From positions 58,908-122,907 of the forward strand of contig NJFT01000114.1 of the NCBI GenBank assembly GCA_002221725.1: 64,000 nt of DNA. Reading direction: 5' to 3'. This DNA comes from Scedosporium boydii. Taxonomy: Eukaryota; Ascomycota; Sordariomycetes; Microascales; Microascaceae. Positions 20,536-32,410 of the stretch are shown one piece after another. The translations under genes and the position numbers were made by a program. The notes under the pieces were generated by a model. It was given only the letters and a program-made list of their open reading frames with translations, ran no database searches and was not told the DNA's origin. Each line of letters opens with the position of its first letter. The stretch's first letter is position 1.

Positions 20536-23500
20536 GCCTGGACCGTTCGATGGAGGGAAGATGACGACCTCATAGACTGTCCGCTGGCGTGGCGTACTGA
20601 TCACCTCGTCCGAATGATGTCGGACTTGACTGGCCAGAAGTTTAACTGTGATTCTTTCTAGGTTCCTGCACATACTTTTTTTTTTTCCTTCGCCACCTTT
20701 TTGTCACATACGGCATTGGTATTTTCTGACTGAGAATTCTCAGGGCGTCACAGCCGAAATAGACAGGAGGCATACGATTCATGGTTTATTATGCGGCGTT
20801 GTGGGGAGGTGGGATATTGTTCTTGTCAACGGAATATCGAGATACCCGCATCAGTTGTGCCACCGTCATCGACAAATACTTGCACCTTTTTCTTTCTTGA
20901 ATTGGTGCTTCGCGCGGATCGCAACGTTTTTATTATTCTTATCCCGTTTATTCTTTTTTACTCGTTTTCTCTTAGAAAGAAAATCAATACCGACCCTTGA
21001 AAAAGCCATACAAGAATGCGCCTCCACCCACCCCCTCTCTTCTCAAGACCGGAGCCTCTTCTACTGGCAAGCCCGAAATCACGAAGCGATGCGAAGGCAT
21101 TCTCCAGAAAGATCCCTCGAGAGCTTTTTGGTCTTTGGTTGCTAACTGAAGCAGGTTTGCTGATGGGGGAGTCTTCGGACGCGGGAGAGAGAGAGAGAGA
21201 GAGAAGAAGAAGAAGAATACTCTTGGGAAGGGGGATGGAGGCGTGGAGATGCACCTTTTGGCGCATTTTCTCTTCTCTGCAGATTGTGATGATTGTGGAT
21301 TATGAGTGTTTCCTTTTCCTATTGCCACGTCGATGTGCACCTCCAGTGTTTGCCGTCGACTACCTGCCCCCGCCCTTATGACCAGAAAAGCTTTACTTGG
21401 AATGCTGAGGATGGAGAGCGTGGAATCCACGCTTTCCTCTCCTTTCCTGGAAAAACTAACTTGACCAGCAGGTTCTTTCGAGGCGGCTAGGCGGGCCACT
21501 CCCGACTTCTATCGACGGGATGACGAAGAGAACAAAAGAGTCTCGCGGTTTGGCTCTGTTCTTTTCTCTCTCTTTTTCGTCTCGAGACGGTTTTAATGGG
21601 ATTTTTGCCACTTGTTGACATGTTCTATTAAACCTTTTCGGTGGCCCCGCCGACCTCTCCCTTTTTCTCATCGTGGTTTGCGCTTGATGCGTAGGCACGG
21701 AGAGGATCGACATGGGGAAGGGGTCTGGCGGGTGTGTTTCGATGTGGTTTCTTGGACGTTTATCTCGGCATCCGTCACCGGCCAGCTTGCGAACGAGCAT
21801 CGTTGGGGGCATTAGGATTTTTTTTCTTTTTCTCTCAATTCTCGCAAAGAACTCAGCACAGGAGATCCAGAGATTCAACTACGTCACTCTTTGTTACACT
21901 CCTCGAAAGGCCGTTGAAATCCATCCCTACTGTGACTTCTACAAAGGAACCGAGTCTACAAACCGCCAGAGAGTTCAAGTTCTGCTATAACCGTCTTCCC
22001 GAGATCCCCGGCGCAGTTTACCGGGGGGAAGTATACCCAGGGTTGCTTACGTTACACCTCTGCTGTGTGCAGGTTTGATTTCTCAACTTTTTTCCTCCCT
22101 GCCTTGGGTTAGGCTTCGGCAGTTGGGCGGCGGGTGCGTAGGAGAAGGTGGGTAGGGTGTGGTGGTTGGCACGGGAGTGGTGCGTTTTCGTGCTTCTATG
22201 GACGTACGCGAAGGACCCATCGATGGCCTCGGTTTAGGGAGGGTGTTCTTGCTCAGGCGAGGGAAGATTCCCACTGGATGGGATGGATATTATCTTGGTC
22301 TGGGGTGAGGGTGTCATGGGAAGCAGCGCCATGCCCTTGCGATGCTTTCTTTCGCGTTGATTGCTATCACTACTTTCACTTCACATAACTCGAGATGAGA
22401 TTTAGAAGATGAGGGGTCGCAGGTGAGTAGTATTTTGATTTGTCTATTCTTTATCATTCGATGAGGAGTGTGTGGTCTGTCAGTTCGAGATGAAGAGGAT
22501 ACGACAGTGCTGGGAAGACACTTCGAAGCCTTTCTCGGAATTCCAACCTCGATATCGTTCCTCCGTTTGAAGGTGGCCATTATCCCACGGCCAAGACCAG
22601 AGGCCACAAGGGTCATTTATGTCTTGTCGTGGCCTTGAACCTGCAGTTCAATAACAACCCGGCCCGGATCGTGAAGCTACCGAGATCGAGATGCGAGCGG
22701 ACGTAGCAATCTCGAGTTCAATTGCCACATGCCATATTTGAACGAACCCGTTTACAGAATATAAATGCCATTAATACATACTGCAGGCAAATAATTAGGG
22801 TAGAGAACGAAGAGGAAGCACAGAAAGCTCGCTCAGCAAAACACGACTAGATGAGAACCCAAGTTCATCTCATCTGGCTCTATTCCGCCCACACATACAC
22901 CGACAAGAAGACAAGTCACAAGCCAAGAATTCAAGTATGAGAATTATTACGCCCTTTATATTCATCATCTCCTCCCCGCGTCTTATTTCTTTTCATCTTT
23001 TTTTCTCTTCCCTCCCCCTTTGGCCCTATTCTGCCGGATATATTAGCCACATAACCTATATTGAACCCAAGACCACAGCCAACCACTCATAGAATGAGGA
23101 AGCGGACTTTTGCAAAAGAAGACGGTTATTAATTCGGCCACACGGCAAGGTCTCGTGGTACGGGAGAGGTTTCTTTTGGTAAGGTTGGCTTGGAGGTGCC
23201 GGGGTTGGGCAATTTATCGTGCTTGGTTACTCTGATTCTTCTAAGGTGAGTCCCCCTCGCTGTCCGGCTCTCGTTCCTTGGTTCTTACATTTTGTGGGGG
23301 ATATTGGATAGATGAAATGGGCGAGGCCAATCAAGACTTGGAACCTGGGGTAAGACGAAGTGTTGTGAGAGAGATGGACACTGGGAGATAGACAGCAGAC
23401 AGCCGACGAATCCGTGATGCTCAGGTCCGATCGGATATATCTTCTGGCTTGTCAGTATACCGAGCCTATTCCAACTCAGTGCCATACAATATTGATATAC

Positions 23501-24184
23501 CGGGAGATCACTGAAGACCCCCATATCAAACTATCCAACGAAATGGCGGCGGTCCTTCATGGGCGGGAGGCCGGGACTGGCAAGCGCACATATTACTCCC
23601 TATCCACTGCAACTGGATTGACTATTAGCTATTTGCTACCCATACCATGACCGCACACGTCTCTCTAAGGCATGGGGAAGAAATGGAAGCCCATTCCGTG
23701 CAGCCAATATCGCCGAGTAGCATCCGTCCACCCCGGTCCTCTCCCCGTCCCCACAACCAGTATATTGACATCATCAACATGAAGGGAATAAAGAGGATGA
23801 GTGCATTAGAGGGAATAAAGGACGGCAGGCTCTCTTCCCATCCCTTACTTGGTTCGTCTATTACACGTGTAGTCCTCACCATAGAATGCGTTGACTCCCA
23901 ACTCGCCACCCCCCATGCGTGTAAGTGGATGCCGGGAACCGACGAGGTCTTTGATTGTTGATATATCCTGTATTTAAGAGTCAACGATATTATTACGGTA
24001 GGTTGCCATCCCTGGTCCCATTCTTACTTTTCTCTCTTTCGGCCCCTTACCCTGTTCTACACTCCCGCCCTTTCTCTTTCTCTTCTGTCTGAACTGGTGA
24101 TTTCCATCTCTTCAGAACACGCACAACACCAGATCTCGAGAAACCCAGAAAAGGCTCCAGAGAGCAAACGGGACGAAAAGCAAA
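20536..24184. other. Long spacer upstream of the AA9 gene
   Basis: 3.6 kb with many short overlapping ORFs and no recognisable family. Purine and pyrimidine tracts occur (for example 20681-20690, 21188-21220 and 21818-21834). The right end (about 24030-24184) is a pyrimidine-rich leader typical of a well-expressed secreted enzyme. Confidence 0.45.
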
Positions 24185-25306
24185 ATGAAGTCGGGACTCT
24201 TCGCCCTCATCGCGGCCCTCGCGGCTGAGCAGGTCGCTGGCCATGCCCTCTTCCAACAACTCTGGGTTGATGGAGAAGACATGATAAGTCTCTTCCCCTT
24301 CCCCCAGTTAACCCTCCAAGATCCACGGAAGCTAACATCTTAGCGTCCACGGCTCCCAGTGCGCCCGCGTCCCCATGTCCAACACCCCCGTCACCAACGT
24401 CAACGGGCCCGACATCCGCTGCAACGCCGGCGGCGCCCGCGGTGTAGGCGCCAAATGCCCCGTCAAAGCCGGCGGCACCGTAACCGTCGAGATGCACCAG
24501 CAACCGGGCGACCGGTCCTGCGGCTCCGAAGCCATCGGCGGCGCCCACTACGGCCCCGTCATGGTGTACCTGTCCAAGGTGGACAACGCGCAGACGGCCG
24601 ACGGGTCGGCGCCGTTCTTCAAGATTTTCCAAAACAGCTGGAAGGCGGCGGGCGGTGTGGGCGACGGCGATAACTGGGGTGTTAAGGATATGAACGCGTG
24701 CTGCGGGAAGGTCGACGTGCCTATTCCGCAGGATATCCCCGATGGCGATTATTTGTTGCGTGCGGAGGTTGTGGCGCTGCATGCTATGCCCGCACAGCTT
24801 TATATGACGTGTTATCAGCTTACCGTCGAGGGCGGTACCGGGACCGCCGTTCCTGCAGGTGTTAAGTTCCCTGGCGCGTATAGCGCTTCGGATCCGGGGC
24901 TGACTGCTAACATTCACGCGGCGCTGAGTACGTACAAGGCGCCCGGTCCGGCCGTCGCTCCCAATGGTCTTGAGGTCACCGCTGGATCGGGCTGCTCGGC
25001 GGGTTGTCAGAAGACTTGTGTTGCTGGGAAGTCCCCGGCTGTACAGCTGGAGACTTCGGCCCCGCCTGCTGCTGCGGCGGGTGGTGCGGCGGGCGGTGCT
25101 GCTGGTGGCGCGGCTGGTAGTTGTACGGTTTCTAAGTATCAGCAATGTGGTGGACAGGGATATACGGGGTGCACGAACTGCGAGGTGAGTTTTCTGTCCT
25201 GCTTCCCATAGTGGTGGTTGGATGGAGGTTGGCTAACTACTTCTCTTCTGCACAGAGCGGATCTAGGTGTGATACCACGAACCAATACTACCAGCAGTGT
25301 GTTTAA
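24185..25306 (+). CDS. AA9 lytic polysaccharide monooxygenase with CBM1
   Basis: Exons 24185-24283, 24351-25184 and 25256-25306. Product 327 residues. Signal peptide 1-19 (ending QVAG), then mature His1 (His20 of the precursor), which forms the histidine brace with His99 (GAHYGP). Tyr188 in MTCYQL is the axial ligand. A Gly/Ala/Pro linker leads to a C-terminal cellulose-binding CBM1 (CTVSKYQQCGG...QYYQQCV). Such enzymes cleave crystalline cellulose oxidatively outside the cell using copper and H2O2 or O2. The last intron (25185-25255) is normal GT-AG and falls inside the CBM1. The first intron (24284-24350) has no usable GT-AG solution. The only junction restoring the family sequence DMGSQCARVP uses ATAAGT...CCAC, an AT-AC intron with a GCTAAC branch site. 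The gene is convergent with the CE16 gene. Confidence 0.93.
24284..24350 (+). other. Putative AT-AC intron in the AA9 gene
   Basis: 67-nt intron running ATAAGT to TCCAC, with a GCTAAC branch-like element at 24331-24336, about 15 nt before the end. The 5' end equals a U2 donor (GTAAGT) with G1 changed to A. It is unlike the U12 consensus ATATCC. Retention would close the frame at a TAG (24341-24343). Confidence 0.65.
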
Positions 25307-25701
25307 ATGATGAGGGATGAGGGGAGATGAGTGAGGGAGGGAGGGAGTCAGAGACAACGGCCAGCATAAGGGAATGGCATTTTTGGAGTCATTGTAAACC
25401 AAGTTTTCCATTTGTGTGATTCAGACGAGATACAAACCAAATACTCGTATACATACACCTTTTCAGATTCCTTACTTTTGCGACTTTAGATGTTAATCAA
25501 AGTCCTCCACTTGAGAGTTCAAAGGCCTCGAATATATTAGGTTCTCGCAAATGGGGCATGAGTTCGATCACTCCCCGCCCATTGTGAAACTACAGCAGAT
25601 ACGTACAAAATGTAGTAAAATGAATATATACGTTTAATAGTTAGAAATAATGCAAGAAGAAGGCATCTCCTCCACCTCTAAGACAACTCCTTTTCATCCC
25701 C
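25307..25701. terminator. Shared convergent 3' region of the AA9 and CE16 genes
   Basis: 395 bp between two stop codons on opposite strands. It holds the 3' UTRs and polyadenylation regions of both genes, is AT-rich, and has no ORF of interest. No single element stands out. Confidence 0.4.
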
Positions 25702-27000
25702 CTAGGCGCCGACATTGGGAGGACCACTCAGGAGCTCGGCAACACCCTCGGCCACGACGTCATGGATGGGATAAGTAGGATGCAGGCTGTTGAGCCAAAA
25801 GTACTCGTTGACGGGGTACGTGCAGTTCTCGTCGAAAGTATCCCACTCGGGAGTGCCACTGTACACATCCAGGTTAGCCATATAAACCTTTTCCGTCTTC
25901 CTCAATCAAGCATTATCCTCGCTGAAGAAAAGCGAGAGAGAGGTAAACAGAGAGAAACTCACTTCTGGTACGCCTCGCAAAACGTCGTCGTATCCTTATA
26001 CCCAGCTGTCTGCGGATACGCCTCCACATCATCCAACACCTCCCCAAACGACTTATACGAATCATAAACCCAAACATTCACTTCCCTCTCATGCTTCTTC
26101 TTCAAATCCCCCGCCAACCCCTCGATCAACGCATTAAATCTCCCCAACGCCTCCGTCTCCAAAGCAGCCGCCTCCTCACCCTGCGCCAAAATCAACGGCG
26201 ACCTTTGCACGGGCGGAACGTTCAAGAAGACAAAGTTCCTCGCGCCGGCCCCGTACAGATCCTCCACGAGCGAAGAGTACACGTCGAAAATCTTCCAGTA
26301 CAGCTCCGTCGTGGCCTCGACCCCGCTGTAGTAGGAATTCCCCACGTCGTTGATGCCGATCCACACGGCGAAGACGGCCGATTTGGCGTCCCAGGAGACT
26401 TGAGAGTCCGGCGCGTCCTGTGCGTAATTGGGGAGGAAAAGGTCGGTGACTTGGTCGCGGAGGGAGAGGACGGTGGGTTTCCAGGGCTCGACGAGGGCGG
26501 AGTCGACGGTTGCGCCGCCGTAGGCGAGGTTGTAGGTGCGCAGGGAGGACGTGGCGTTGTATTTCGTCGTGAGGAAGCCGACCCAGTTGGGGCCGTTGGA
26601 GGAGGTCCAGCCTGGGTAGGGGGGGTTGCCGAGGGGGTTGGAGGCGGAGGGGGCGGTGCCGTTTACTTCGAAGCCTGTGGTGGAAAGTCTTGTTAGAGAT
26701 GGGGTGCTCATTGGGGTTAGACTTGCTTTTGATGCTTGTGGCATACCTGTTTGGGTGTAACTATCGCCGCTGTGAGGGTTGGGTGTTAGTAGAGGTTTTC
26801 GTGACACGGATCGACGGCTCTTCCATGTTGATCCCTCCCTCAGGTCTCTCACGGTGGGTGGCTCAAATCATCCTCTCTCCCACTTACAAGATAAAGGCAT
26901 GTTTTGCATTCTCCCAGCCCGACCAGTTTCTAGAGGCGCACTTGCTCGCCATGGCTCCAGCCGCGAGCGACAGGGCACCGACAATAGACGAAACCCTCAT
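25702..27000 (-). CDS. CE16-type GDSL acetylesterase, secreted
   Basis: Four exons on the minus strand: 27000-26888, 26769-26747 (a 23-nt micro-exon), 26674-25963 and 25858-25702. Introns are 118, 72 and 104 nt. Product 334 residues with a signal peptide (about 1-18, ending GAMA). The micro-exon supplies the catalytic block GDSYTQT with nucleophile Ser41. Downstream are GINDVGNS (block III) and the C-terminal LNSLHPTYP with His309. The last acceptor (25859) was chosen because it restores YQNGTPEWDTFDENC. CE16 enzymes are exo-acting acetylesterases that deacetylate xylo-oligosaccharides and work with xylanases and alpha-glucuronidases. The block V triad position reads Asn (N306) where many SGNH hydrolases have Asp. 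The gene is convergent with the AA9 gene. Confidence 0.9.
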
Positions 27001-28459
27001 ATTTTAAATGCTCACTCGCGATGACTCAGAGAAACTAAAGAGAAAAGGAGAGTTACGTAGAGAATGACGAATGACGCGAGAAGACGAGAGCAAAAACTAA
27101 GAGCAACAGCATCATCATCAAAACCTAAAAGGAAGCATGAGAACCAAAGCAAGCCAAGACTCGAAGAAGACTTATATTCTCCAAGGTTGTGTTCAAATTG
27201 AACCGTCGTGCCAATTTCCCGGGAACCGTACATCTCCCTCCCCGCTTCCCATTCCATCCCATGGGTGCTTTGTCCTTCGGGAGGGAGTGCTCACCATGGG
27301 GTCGTAATGGAAGAAAAGCCGCCAATCCGTCTCGTCTCTTCCCGTGTTTTTCCTCCGCGCAGCCTACCACCACAGCGGGAAACATTGCCCGAAAAGGGGA
27401 CCTCAGAAAGAAAAGCCTAGCATTCCTATTTCCTCGAAGCATAAGGGCAATTCTTCCCTAGAGCTCGAGCATATTAGACCAAGATGCGGCATCAGCGTCT
27501 CATAGCAAAAGGGCACGGTCAGGTATGCAGAGAAACCCCAAAAGCAGCCACTACACAGGAGTCATTCTCCTTCCTCCATGTAAGTAAAATCAAAAAAGGA
27601 CGGGCCGGACAACGACCGACCGAGAACCCGGGGAAAAGACAAGGCAGTTTCGGAGATCGATCCTCCGCCCACGTGACCTGGCGATGGCTTCAGAGGGAAA
27701 TTGGTATAGTACCTGTATGGTTGAATCTCATTTTCACGTCCGTCAGGGTCGGAGATTCTACAGGATTAGGCTTAGATCGGATTCGACAGTGTAGGGTTGT
27801 TTTGTCCCTTTCGTATCCTTCCTTCTGAGTTGGTGATGAGCTGAGAGTAAGTGCTGGGGAGGAAGTGCAACGTCGCCTTTTTAAGGTGAATATTCTTTTA
27901 AATTTTCCATCAATCCCACGTATTATTTTCTAGTCGAGCATCGGAACAATGCATACAAGGAGAGAATAAAACGAACAGAAGGCATTAGCATCTCCCAGAA
28001 CTATAAATCGTTTATAACGAGGCATTCCCGTTTCTTCAACGGTGAACCGGGCTTCGATTTGTATTGTGTGTAAATTTCCCATATCCAAAACCTAAATATT
28101 CCTTCCAAAATGAGTGGAACAAAAGAAAAAGAGATAATGCGTTTCTCGTCTAATAGGAAAAGTAGTATATGTTTGAGCATCAAGAGCCGCTCGTGTTCCT
28201 GAGTGGCCGTCAAGTCCTGCTCCCAATTCTCAGGTCTACCCAACCATCCGAAACCATTTAGCTTAAATCCCGCAAACGAGCATCAAAAAAAGAGAAATGA
28301 AACAAGGAAAAAAACAAAAAGAAATTCCCGATCAAGTAATGGTAGCCAGCATGGCTCTCACCAAGGCAGGCGGCGGTCCTACAAAAAAACAACACACTAG
28401 TCAGTAAAGCATACCTCATAAACCAACTCCCAAGAAATCAGGAACCAAGTGGCACACCT
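27001..28459. promoter_or_regulatory. Promoter region of the CE16 gene and 3' flank of the next gene
   Basis: The left part lies directly upstream of the CE16 ATG and must contain its promoter. The right part is the 3' flank of the DUF8035-type gene. No supported ORF or element. Confidence 0.4.
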
Positions 28460-30223
28460 TTATCCCCTCTTAGGCACGCTAAAGAACATCCTACCTTTCT
28501 TATCCTTCTCAATCCTCGGCCCACGATACCCCTCATCAACCCTCTCGACCTTCTCCTCAAACATGACCACCTGCCCATCCCCCAACCTATCCACCCTCAC
28601 CAGCTCCCCGCCGATAGATGACGATCTATGGCGATGATGGCGCCGGTGGTGGTGATGGTCCCGCGCGTACAGCTCGGCCTCGAGAGCGCGAATCTCCGAC
28701 CGGATATCGCGGCCCAAACGGGATCGCGATCGGGACTTGCTTCTGCTCCGGATGACGAGGGGACCGGAATGGCGCCTTCGCCGCTCGTAGACCGTCGGGA
28801 GGGTGATGGTTGATTCGGAGGCTGAGGGACACGTGGTTGTGGAGGTGTAGGTGCTGCATCGAGAGGGGGAGTGGTCGCGCACGACGGTCTCTTTGATGAC
28901 TTCGACCTCGGGTTGGTGGATGACGACGGGAGTGGTTGGACGCGGGTGGACGTCGATGATGACGGGGCCTGGGGTTGGGGCCGGGGCGGGGGTGGGAGCG
29001 GGAGCTGGAGCGGGCGCTGGAGTGGAGGGGCCTGGGGTGGGGACGCGGGTTTCTTCGCTGATGTCGCCAGCGGAGGAGCGGGCGGAAGATATTTCGAGCT
29101 CGGCTGTGGTGGTGGTTTTAGCATGGGGACAAGGGGGAGGAGGCCATGAGAACATACCTTTCTTGTATTCGTCGCTTACACGGAGGACTTGATCGATTTG
29201 TTCCTGACTCAAAGCCTTGAGAATGACGATGGTTTTGCCCTGTTCGACGTATTAGTTGGCTTGCATAAAAAGGACACCCGCGTTCGGAGAAGAGCGGATG
29301 CACGCGCAAAAAGAAGGATAGTCACCCACCTCATCAATAAAAGGATACCTCAAATCAAACAAAGCCCTCTTCGACAACAACTTGGCCGGAATCTTCGTCT
29401 TCCCCTTCTTCGGATACTCATCGCTCTTGGAAGTCGCCCTGCTCGGACTACTCGAACTGGACTTGCTCGAACCCGACCGCGAGCTCGACGAGCTCCTCCT
29501 CGAACGTGTTCTGCTCGTCAACGAATCCCGACTCCTACTCCTCCGCCTCCTAACCCTGACGACATCCCTCTCCCTCACCCTCTCCCGCGCGGAAGAGGGT
29601 CCACCGGGCGAATGATATCCCAATCCCAAGCCAACCCCCGCTCCGCCGCTAACAAGACTATGTCGATCGCTCAAATCGTCGTCTCTGTACTCGCTCCTCC
29701 GCGATTCGTCGATTCTCATCGTCTTCACCCGCGAGGTAAGCGGGCTAGCGCCGTACGAGGCATGGATATCCTCCCGGCGCGCGGGCGGCGGATATTCCTC
29801 CCTCTCATAGAACCGCGGCCTATCGTACGTATCCAGCGACGATTGCCGCCTTAGCACGGTGGGACGCCTGGGTAGGGGAGCGCGCGTGGGGGAAGGGGAG
29901 GGAGAGCGGAAACGGCGCGGTGGCGCTTCGGTGTGGTGGGGATCGTCGCGCTCAGCTGGTCGGCGACGGGGTTCATAGTCTGGCGAAAGGTCGCGGCGGG
30001 TGTAGCGCGGTTGAGGGTCGTCGTGGTAGTAGCCGTGGGTTGGACGGGGTGTTGCGTGGAAGTCGGGAGAGTGGCGACCGTCGTCTGTGAAGTCGTCGTG
30101 GTAGCGGGAGGAAGAACGACGCTCGATGTGGGAGTGGCGGGAGGGGGAAGGGGAGCGGTGGTAGACGTGGTCTGTTGGACTGCGATCGTAGATGACGCGG
30201 TCGCGATCTCTGAGGTCGGACAT
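28460..30223 (-). CDS. DUF8035-type protein with disordered Arg/Ser/Asp-rich N-terminus
   Basis: Three exons on the minus strand: 30223-29330, 29239-29158 and 29103-28460, with introns of 90 and 54 nt. Product 539 residues. The first 270 residues are disordered and rich in Arg, Ser, Asp, His and Tyr (starting MSDLRDRDRVIYDRSP), with many RS and SR dipeptides. The globular piece is split across exons 1 and 2: TKIPAKLLSKRALFDLRYPF, then IDE joined to GKTIVILKALSQEQIDQVL and SDEYKK. This is the pattern I associate with fungal DUF8035. The rest is Pro/Thr-rich and Arg-rich, ending GRMFFSVPKRG. No enzymatic motif and no membrane segment. The role is unknown; SR-like composition would suit an RNA-associated nuclear protein, but that is speculation. 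Confidence 0.8.
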
Positions 30224-32410
30224 TTTCTAATGGGAATCTAATCGGTCGTGTAGATGTGTAGTGTAGGTTGACGTATAGATATTTGATGTAGAGATCAAGT
30301 GTAAAAAGGTCTAGGTAGTTGTGGTGTTGTGTCTAAATCAGGATGTGATGAAAAGTAGAAGAAAGTCTAGAACAGACGAAGAAGAAAAGAAGAGGCGACA
30401 CTGCTAAAGTACTGATATCCACAATCCAGTCTGGATCTAAACTAATCAATACTTGGAACCGTGGGTCCGAGTATGTGTGTGTCTATGTGAGCGGGTGTGT
30501 CGTGTGTGTGAAAAGGGTGATGAAAGGAATGGAAGCCGACGGGGTCACGCCATGGGTTTTAAGAATCAGTTGAGCGTCAAGAGTGGTTTTCTTCCTCACG
30601 GGAACGAAGCTCATGCATGACGTTTAGAGACATAAAAAAAATTACGAATGCAGCGATGCACACTTCCTTGCCGGAACGCAGGCAAGGGACAGGGAAGGGG
30701 GTTGTAATTCTCGACTTGGAATTGGTCTTGTAAGTTTAGAATGCGCATAGCTTTGAAAGATACTGCATGAGCCTCGATCCTGATCTTGATGGAAGCTTGG
30801 GGAGAGGAAGATGGATGGGATTGGATGCTTCTTCGGAGCAGAACTAGCTATTACGAGTCCCCAAGACTCCGAAAGCTTGGCTAGCGAGTGGATCGCTGAG
30901 ATTGACCAGTACTTTACTGAATGGAATCGACCAAGTCGTAGTTTGCTTTGTTGTCTAAGTTGCGGAGCCAAGAATTCGGAAAGAAAGGGAAAGAAACAAG
31001 GTGGAAAACTACAATTCCAAGATGGACTTGGCGATGACGATGACGACAACAAGCAGTCGTGGGTGGCACTCGCCGATGTGTTCGGTGTCGATCATAGGCT
31101 GGCTACCAATGTGAAATCCGGAGCTAGTCAGTGCCACTCTTTGTCTTGTTGCATTTGCAACTTGTCAAGCCGGGTCGGATCTCGGATTTGTTAAAACTGC
31201 GCTGCCGGAGGAGACGAGAACGAGGGAATGGAAATATGCAGGCCGGGACTGAGAGCGGGGTTTCCGTACAAACAAGCCAGAGCACTTGAACAATGTCGTC
31301 ACACGAGGGGCAGAGAGAAGCTGGTTGGATTGCACGATGCCGCCACTTGGACATGGATCATTGAAGCTCTCTTTGTAAACTACCAAACTTGGTAGCAGAA
31401 GCGGGTACGAAGTAGACATGGTGGGTGGAGCTGGAAATGGTACGATGCAGTGACTCAAAGCACTCGCGACAACTACTCCGGGGATCACCGGCAGGAAATG
31501 CACATCCACGTCTCTTCTGCACTTCGGGAATGTACATCTCGTGTATCACAACCACTTGGAAAGCAGGGAGCAGGGAATAGCAGGGTCGACTACTAGAATA
31601 AAAAAAGCAAAATCCGGAGATTCAAGAGCGAAATTTACAAAATAGTCAATATCCAACAGTCCACTAGACCAGAAGAGAAGTTCCACAAGGGCAAAAAATG
31701 CCACGAGGCAATGTCCATTTGACATTTTCCAAATCACTCTGACACTGACACTGACTCTGACTGGCGGCGGGTGTGGCGTTCGCTGCGTGTCCGCCTGTCT
31801 CGTTCCTGACTCGGCCACCTGACTTGCCTTGTGCGGTTTCCAGCGCCAAACTTTGGAAATTCCACGCAGTCTTGTGCATCAGGCGGAGAGCGGTTCAAGG
31901 TTCAAGACGCCCACCTGAATGAGGCGCCCTACCTCCTCGGTCTCGGATTAATGTCAAAGATGACTCTCTTCTCTTAGCAAGACAAGGGCGGGCACTAGTC
32001 CCATGTCTCATCTCCGAAAGCGTTGCCGTAACAAAATTGAATAAAATATTTTCATCATACTTAAAGCCATTCATAGATTTATAATGGGTTGTTATCGACT
32101 TACTTGTAATACCTTCATAATAATTATTATTGCGAGCCTATCCAACGTGGATGCCACTGCACCTTCGAGGTCGCAATATCACTCTGGGAAAGAGATTGAT
32201 GAGGAGAGCGAAGCATCGTGCCGGTTCTCTAATCGGCCTTCGCGCGGCCCGCGGGCCGGCAGCGACCGTGCAGCAGCCTGTGGAATTCGCGTTGGTTCTG
32301 CGATTCAGCCTTCAGGCAAACACTCCGAGGTCAGCCAGCCCACGCGGGCGATTGATCGCTTTGGAGTCTTGGGCCCTATCACAGGTGAGTGCGGGGGAGA
32401 AGCTTTGAGA
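30224..32410. other. Long spacer, no supported gene
   Basis: Upstream region of the DUF8035-type gene (left) and 3' flank of the APH-family gene (right). GT-repeat-like stretches occur near 30471-30511. ORFs such as 30811-31194 lack recognisable domains. Confidence 0.4.

Noticed and set aside
25859..25912. Extra residues (VYMANLDVYS) in the CE16 protein from an earlier acceptor
   Set aside because: The acceptor at 25859 restores the conserved YQNGTPEWDTF junction and has a CTAAC branch site; the earlier one inserts unconserved residues.
28597..29149. Long overlapping ORFs on both strands inside the DUF8035-type gene
   Set aside because: Shadows of a Pro/Thr/Arg-rich exon; the spliced minus-strand frame accounts for the region.
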